Origin: Mageeibacillus sp. UBA5438
GTDB taxonomy: Bacteria > Bacillota > Clostridia > Saccharofermentanales > DTU023
DNA: 9,797 nucleotides
Direction of reading: 5' to 3'
Assembly (NCBI GenBank): GCA_002427535.1
Contig: DIRK01000051.1
Location: 2,323 to 12,119 of the forward strand
Part shown: one piece after another, positions 7,101 through 9,797 of the stretch
How positions within the stretch are numbered: position 1 is the first letter of the stretch
Layout: each line of letters starts with the position of its first letter
The notes under the pieces: model-generated
The model's database searches: none
Told to the model about the DNA's origin: nothing
What the model saw: only the letters and a program-made list of their open reading frames with translations
Translations under genes and position numbers: made by a program

Positions 7101-7315
7101 GCGACGCGACCACGGTCTACGCGCTCAACCTCGGTCAATCAGCGCGCGTGGTCTCCGTACAGGGCATTGACCAAAAAAGCGAAGCGCAGTATGAACTCTA
7201 TGACCACCGCGGCACCATGATCAGTTCCGGCGTGTGGAAACGAAAGCGTGACGATTTTACCCTGCTGCCGGGCGGTGTCCTCGTGATTCGCCAGGTGTCG
7301 GAAGCACAAGATTAA
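4145..7315 (+). CDS. Large membrane-anchored modular protein: beta-propeller, jelly-roll and glycosidase-like barrel
   Basis: I do not recognise this 1056-residue protein as a named family. Residues 1-16 are Arg-rich and about 17-38 form one membrane helix without a clear cleavage site, so it is probably anchored with the bulk outside the cell. N77-F84 (NLVANGSF) resembles the start of a carbohydrate-binding beta-sandwich. About 150-440 look like a BNR/YCF48-type beta-propeller, with Asp-box motifs at S231-W237, S316-W322 and S404-W411. About 545-661 resemble a jelly-roll CBM ending in LDNIWFG. About 670-930 resemble a GH51/GH79-like TIM barrel (PWLVIDINVG at 736, YLEITDRD at 785, SADYHAGDFH at 841). 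An acidic Pro/Glu linker (960-976) leads to a final beta-domain. The usual GNE acid/base motif reads T789-D790-R791, so catalysis is doubtful. The ATG overlaps the CPBP stop; TTG at 4166, preceded by AGGAGGGGG, is an alternative. Domain calls are by eye. Confidence 0.6.
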   Translation: MRRGQFQLFPQSLRRRYFLTAVLALLVTALVAFVIVLQTTGLRAGRHATLVRVNDESVNQLTISGTGSNLVGLPGTNLVANGSFSPQVVNGHYFAYDGGSNYFDIKISEARSLSVLSEGYYQGADFRLFRESLQEMALINTGQVTSYELGKIQSKREVDLSDFSEDVRWNAFAGTPEGTVFLCGTQGSVARVLPEGITEPIPFPFNAHLTAIAVGPTGLVAGDLNGRLYASPDGEHWNLVGQSQSGSSVRAVEYIDLPDYENGFFLASGGGGELFFGHPSGFEPLSFPFEDQITAIIQSGDDLIYALGDRGNAAFSRNGIQWEIDEILTSEHAWLCGDTGGGISIFAGEEGQLAIRPDKGPVRKIEQEAWLEALRGDVSDFQAVMVMSSDKLIVITSTGQMLFSRDGGHSWSRENPLAEIRISSLKSFPTGDVFLTRRDGKVMRAELTARIGFSPELTSEQVLPGDLMSMTLRVPKGLDLSENHALLPETPLSSGEWAVSGDCRVQATPDKDDGHPGFDSGGALALSFDADERSSVKNDRLVSLRSGSLSPVVTTNAMRSYLDVRMTQKLDLSRLIEEDKLPFYRLELDAYTTGAINGPVEVWFSGSLPVTGASLTVREDAWQHRRVNILLPRGLKVDDELWINIGFSGSGTLHLDNIWFGRNGDAPGALSSLLNEVEHSVSSDVTRLEAVPIGRASYVKESWCLPEGTGDAKGDDRVMHNLGAALAFVERQQAVPWLVIDINVGTEELHHLIEYLAGSPLSVYGKLRSRDGAIGRWTDSFNLIYLEITDRDNILPNDASRANYVHWIMGQIKSAPDFSLVKNKLYFIDAMRYDDGRAHTSADYHAGDFHPDERPVDRKILESLLNEWENLIPRGQGSMLAPELIRSISFDKIEESIRLVDGTASVLGDLGDHSALALVDIDLSDAEYLNGKHVTQRVLAVTGQLSGKRLLEEPSVIREGLEEAPPEEGETPVEESSVVFYAYASRDATTVYALNLGQSARVVSVQGIDQKSEAQYELYDHRGTMISSGVWKRKRDDFTLLPGGVLVIRQVSEAQD

Positions 7316-7328
7316 AGGAGCTTAATAA

Positions 7329-8198
7329 ATGGCTTGGTTAGATGTCCTAAAAAGTGTTCTATACGGCGTTGTGGAAGGGGTCACCGAGTGGCTCCCGATC
7401 AGCAGCACAGGGCACCTGCTCCTTTTGGAACGGCTGGTGCCTTTTAGAGCCGGCGGTGACGCGATATCAAATGCTCAGTTTTTCTCATTCTTTTTGGTGG
7501 TGGTCCAACTCGGCGCCGTGCTAGCGGTCGTCGTGACCTTTTGGTCAAAGCTTTGGCCGGTCCGCATGAAAGATTCATCGCTTGTGATCGATCAGGGGAT
7601 TATCCGCCTGTGGGCCATGATTCTTGTTGCCTGTGTGCCCGCGGCTGTCATCGGGGTACTCTTTGACGACAAGATTGAGCAGCTGTTTTATAATCCCTGG
7701 ACGGTCGCCATTATGCTGATTGTGATCGGCATCGCCTTTCTTGTGGTAGAGCGGGTGTTAAAAGACCGCCAAAAGCGCCCGAGTATCCGGAGCGTTGAAC
7801 AGATTGACTGGCGGGCGGCGATTTTGATCGGGCTCTTCCAACTGATCGCGGCCATCTTGCCGGGGACTTCGCGTTCAGGCGCGACGATTTTAGGCGGACT
7901 CATGATCGGTATGACGCGTTCTGTGGCGGCCACCTTCACTTTTTATCTGGCGGTTCCCGTGATGGCGGGCGCAAGTCTTTTAAAATTGCTGAAGCTGGGC
8001 ACGTCCTTTAACTTAATTCAATGGCTGTCCGTATTCGTAGGAATGGGGGCGGCTTATCTTGTATCCATCCTGGTCATTCGATTTTTATTGGCCTATATCC
8101 GAAAACACGATTTTCGCATTTTTGCCTTCTACCGCATTGCGCTCGGCATGGTGGTGATCGCGGCGGCGCTTTCGGGTTTGTTTTCGACTGTGAGGTAA
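7329..8198 (+). CDS. uppP: Undecaprenyl-diphosphatase UppP (BacA)
   Basis: UppP is an integral membrane phosphatase that converts undecaprenyl pyrophosphate to undecaprenyl phosphate, recycling the lipid carrier used for peptidoglycan and other wall polymers; extra copies confer bacitracin resistance. The 289-residue protein has both signature regions: E16-G-V-T-E20-W-L-P-I-S-S26-T-G-H29 near the N-terminus and P178-G-T-S-R182-S-G. These match the catalytic Glu, Ser, His and Arg residues known from E. coli UppP. Multiple hydrophobic helices fill the rest. ATG 7329 has AAAGGAG (7314-7320) 8 nt upstream, overlapping the previous gene's stop codon. Position inside the gene chain, after a large surface protein and a membrane protease, supports an envelope-related operon. 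Confidence 0.96.
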   Translation: MAWLDVLKSVLYGVVEGVTEWLPISSTGHLLLLERLVPFRAGGDAISNAQFFSFFLVVVQLGAVLAVVVTFWSKLWPVRMKDSSLVIDQGIIRLWAMILVACVPAAVIGVLFDDKIEQLFYNPWTVAIMLIVIGIAFLVVERVLKDRQKRPSIRSVEQIDWRAAILIGLFQLIAAILPGTSRSGATILGGLMIGMTRSVAATFTFYLAVPVMAGASLLKLLKLGTSFNLIQWLSVFVGMGAAYLVSILVIRFLLAYIRKHDFRIFAFYRIALGMVVIAAALSGLFSTVR

Positions 8199-8201
8199 AA
8201 G

Positions 8202-9221
8202 ATGAAACAATATACAAGAGAAATGTTCCAAGAAGAAACACTAAAGCTCACAGCCTATGACAAGGAGAAGGCGGATAAGGTAAAGGAAGGCTTCGGCGTG
8301 TTCTTTGACTTGCCCTCTTCACTTGTGACACGGCTTTCAGGCTGGTCAAAAGATGATACGGTAAGGGTGACGCCGCGCGCTGTCTTTTCTTTTTCTTCCG
8401 ACCACGGCATTGAAGAGGAGGGCGGTTTGACGGACGGCTTTTCGTTGACGACCGCCGACATGCTCCGCTCGCTTTCCAAGGGAACGTCAGAGCTTAATGT
8501 TTTAGGTCAAAAGACTGATACGCAGGTCATTCCGATTAATCTCGGTACTAAAGGGATTGAAGAGGCTTTGACGGGTGTGGTTCACGCGCCTGTGATGGCC
8601 TTTGGATCTTTAAACTTTGCCCATGAGGATGCCCTAACGGAAACGTCCATGATGACGGCGGTAAGATTAGGAATTGAGTTTTCGAGCGAGGCCGCCTCTC
8701 GTGGTTTCAGACTCCTCATGGCGGCCTGTAATTCCTCTTCGGTGGACCTTGCGGCTGTCTCGATCATTGCCGCTTTAACGGGACGCCAGGCGGAGGATCT
8801 CCTCGAAAGGGGTCCGGATATCGCGGATGGACTGTTCCAAAGACAGTTGGAAGTGATCGCGCAAGCTTTTGCGGCGCGCGCGCCTTATGAAGAGGACGCT
8901 TTCGATATTTTGAAAAAGTTCGGGGGTCCGGATCTTGCGGCCATGGTCGGATTTTATGCCGGGGCGGCCATTTACGGTGTGCCGATTCTTTTGGATGACC
9001 GGGCGAGCCTTGCGGCGGCGCTTCTTATACGACGGCTTTTGCCGGAGACGCGCGATCTCTTTTTTGCGTCTCATACACGCACGGACCCCGCAAGTGACAG
9101 AGTGCTTTTTGAGCTTGGGATCACGCCTGTTATTGAGGCGCCCATAAGGCAGGAGGCAGGTATCGGCGCCCTGTTCGCGCTCCCTGTTTTTGATCTTGCT
9201 ACGGCTTTATTTGAAGCTTAA
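8202..9221 (+). CDS. Divergent CobT-like nicotinate-nucleotide phosphoribosyltransferase homologue
   Basis: The protein (339 residues) has the overall length and fold order of CobT, which transfers phosphoribose from nicotinate mononucleotide to 5,6-dimethylbenzimidazole for the lower ligand of cobalamin. Matching parts are FSSDHGI (D67-H68-G69; usual AGDHG), L100-G (NVLGQ), GSLNFAHEDALTE (134-147), KKFGGPDLAAMVG (238-250), VPILLDDRASLAAALL (260-275) and ELGITPVIEAPIRQ. Key loops differ. The usual GIGNTT is AACNSS (174-179), GRGTGxD is ERGPDIAD, and the C-terminal RLGEGTGA is R316-Q-E318-A-G-I-G-A323, so the catalytic Glu position holds Ala with Glu one residue earlier. It may be a CobT with altered chemistry or substrate. 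ATG 8202 overlaps the end of uppP's leader context (GAGG 8192-8195), 3 nt after its stop. No other cobalamin gene or riboswitch is present. Confidence 0.75.
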   Translation: MKQYTREMFQEETLKLTAYDKEKADKVKEGFGVFFDLPSSLVTRLSGWSKDDTVRVTPRAVFSFSSDHGIEEEGGLTDGFSLTTADMLRSLSKGTSELNVLGQKTDTQVIPINLGTKGIEEALTGVVHAPVMAFGSLNFAHEDALTETSMMTAVRLGIEFSSEAASRGFRLLMAACNSSSVDLAAVSIIAALTGRQAEDLLERGPDIADGLFQRQLEVIAQAFAARAPYEEDAFDILKKFGGPDLAAMVGFYAGAAIYGVPILLDDRASLAAALLIRRLLPETRDLFFASHTRTDPASDRVLFELGITPVIEAPIRQEAGIGALFALPVFDLATALFEA

Positions 9222-9264
9222 AAATAGAATCGATCGGCCGAGGTGAAATGATACGAACTTTGAT

Positions 9265-9294
9265 TTGACAAATAGCAAAGGGCACTGATATCAT
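9265..9294 (+). promoter_or_regulatory. Promoter of the tRNA-Met-Glu-Val unit
   Basis: A consensus -35 TTGACA (9265-9270) and a -10 TATCAT (9289-9294) are separated by 18 bp, and TGA before the -10 makes it an extended box. Transcription would start near 9301, about 20 nt before tRNA-Met. No intrinsic terminator is seen between the CobT-like gene (ending 9221) and this promoter, so the upstream operon may also read into the tRNAs. Confidence 0.8.
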
Positions 9295-9320
9295 TCACAT
9301 TGTTGCGCGACTAGGAAGAC

Positions 9321-9397
9321 GGCGGTATAGCTCAGTTGGCCAGAGCATTCGGTTCATACCCGAAGAGTCACAGGTTCAAATCCTGTTGCCGCCACCA
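9321..9397 (+). tRNA. tRNA-Met (CAU), elongator
   Basis: A 77-nt cloverleaf with CCA encoded. The acceptor GGCGGTA pairs with TGCCGCC (one G-U). The anticodon stem TTCGG/CCGAA encloses TTCATAC, giving CAT. The T-arm is ACAGG-TTCAAAT-CCTGT. The G1-C72 pair argues against an initiator tRNA, and the GGCGGT...GGTTCATACCCG pattern fits elongator Met rather than the CAU-bearing Ile2 tRNA. Confidence 0.93.
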
Positions 9398-9401
9398 AGA
9401 T

Positions 9402-9476
9402 GGCCCGATGGTCAAGGGGTTAAGACATCGCCCTTTCACGGCGAAGACACGGGTTCGATTCCCGTTCGGGTCACCA
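9402..9476 (+). tRNA. tRNA-Glu (UUC)
   Basis: A 75-nt cloverleaf with CCA encoded. GGCCCGA pairs with TCGGGTC (one G-U). The anticodon stem TCGCC/GGCGA encloses CTTTCAC, giving TTC, and the T-arm is ACGGG-TTCGATT-CCCGT. It starts 4 nt after tRNA-Met and would be processed from the same transcript. Confidence 0.95.
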
Positions 9477-9482
9477 TCTTAA

Positions 9483-9558
9483 GGGACCTTAGCTCAGCAG
9501 GGAGAGCGCCTGCTTCACACGCAGGAGGTCGTCGGTTCAAGCCCGGCAGGTCCCACCA
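9483..9558 (+). tRNA. tRNA-Val (CAC)
   Basis: A 76-nt cloverleaf with CCA encoded. The acceptor GGGACCT/AGGTCCC is fully paired. The anticodon stem CCTGC/GCAGG encloses TTCACAC, giving CAC, and the T-arm is GTCGG-TTCAAGC-CCGGC (one U-G). CAC reads only GUG; a UAC-anticodon tRNA-Val for the other valine codons must lie elsewhere. Confidence 0.95.
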
Positions 9559-9575
9559 GGAGAGGCGCTTTTCGG

Positions 9576-9604
9576 TTGACAGTATAAAGCGCATTTGCTA
9601 AGAT
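9576..9604 (+). promoter_or_regulatory. Second tRNA promoter, upstream of tRNA-Gly
   Basis: TTGACA (9576-9581) and TAAGAT (9599-9604) are 17 bp apart, with TGC in front of the -10 forming an extended box. The -35 lies in the loop of an inverted repeat, GCGCTTT (9565-9571) and AAAGCGC (9586-9592), which might act as a weak terminator or an operator. The predicted start is near 9611, so a leader of about 41 nt precedes tRNA-Gly, with GCGCC (9611-9615) able to pair with GGCGC (9634-9638). Confidence 0.7.
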
Positions 9605-9651
9605 GGCAACGCGCCGACGGTCCTCCGACATAAGGCGCATGCCGCTGTCTT

Positions 9652-9726
9652 GCGGGATTAACTCAGTGGTAGAGTGTCACCTTGCCAAGGTGAAAGTCGC
9701 GAGTTCGAATCTCGTATCCCGCTCCA
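9652..9726 (+). tRNA. tRNA-Gly (GCC)
   Basis: A 75-nt cloverleaf with CCA encoded. GCGGGAT/ATCCCGC is fully paired and followed by discriminator T. The anticodon stem TCACC/GGTGA encloses TTGCCAA, giving GCC, and the T-arm is GCGAG-TTCGAAT-CTCGT. It has its own promoter and is followed directly by a terminator. Confidence 0.95.
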
Positions 9727-9730
9727 TGTG

Positions 9731-9756
9731 AAGACCGGCCCTAGCCGGTCTTTTCT
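9731..9756 (+). terminator. Intrinsic terminator between tRNA-Gly and tRNA-Cys
   Basis: A perfect 9-bp GC-rich stem, AAGACCGGC (9731-9739) with GCCGGTCTT (9744-9752), closes a CCTA loop and ends in TTTTCT. It lies 4 nt after the CCA of tRNA-Gly and only 3 nt before tRNA-Cys, so it appears to end the tRNA-Gly transcript while leaving no room for a promoter of tRNA-Cys. Confidence 0.85.
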
Positions 9757-9759
9757 AAC

Positions 9760-9797
<38 letters not shown>

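Noticed and set aside
8100..8202. Possible cobalamin riboswitch controlling the CobT-like gene
   Set aside because: Only 3 nt separate uppP and this gene, the region upstream is uppP coding sequence, and no B12-box-like element is visible.
9231..9241. Possible terminator after the CobT-like gene around TCGGCCGA (9234-9241)
   Set aside because: The palindrome is short, has no loop and no T-run behind it, so it does not qualify as an intrinsic terminator.
9386..9601. A 71-codon open frame across the tRNA cluster
   Set aside because: It is entirely explained by tRNA-Met, tRNA-Glu and tRNA-Val and the promoter after them.

Overview
The window is a compact, all-forward-strand stretch of a bacterial chromosome that looks like a member of the Bacillota (Firmicutes), probably a Clostridia-type lineage. 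The evidence is the ireB-ruvX-DUF1292 block, strong AAAGGAGG-type ribosome binding sites, U-rich intrinsic terminators, and tRNA genes that all encode their own CCA end. I cannot name a genus from the sequence alone.

Layout. (1) 1-367: a short secG transcription unit with its own extended -10 promoter and an intrinsic terminator. (2) 404-2444: mtaB (tRNA ms2t6A methylthiotransferase), ireB (regulatory substrate of an IreK/PrkC-type Ser/Thr kinase) and ruvX/yqgF (Holliday-junction or pre-rRNA nuclease family). (3) 2451-9221: from a perfect extended -10 box directly after ruvX, an unbroken chain of six tightly spaced or overlapping genes. These are two tandem DUF1292 paralogues, a CPBP-family membrane protease, a 1056-residue membrane-anchored modular protein, undecaprenyl-diphosphatase (uppP), and a divergent CobT-like phosphoribosyltransferase homologue. 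(4) 9265-9797: a tRNA cluster, Met(CAU)-Glu(UUC)-Val(CAC) from one promoter, Gly(GCC) from a second promoter, then a terminator and the 5' part of tRNA-Cys(GCA) cut by the window edge.

How the parts fit. Regions 1 and 2 are housekeeping: protein export, tRNA modification, kinase-linked cell-wall stress regulation and nucleic-acid processing. Region 3 has an envelope theme, with a membrane protease, a large extracytoplasmic carbohydrate-recognition-like protein and recycling of the undecaprenyl carrier. The CobT homologue is not next to any other cobalamin gene here.

Most unusual items: the 1056-residue protein, which resembles a glycosidase scaffold whose expected Asn-Glu acid/base is Asp-Arg; the CobT homologue, whose C-terminal catalytic-loop Glu is displaced by one residue; tandem DUF1292 proteins of opposite N-terminal charge; an intrinsic terminator only a few bases in front of tRNA-Cys; and recurrent TGn extended -10 promoters, three of which are followed by a potential hairpin at the very 5' end of the transcript. 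No mobile element, CRISPR array or obvious defence system is visible.
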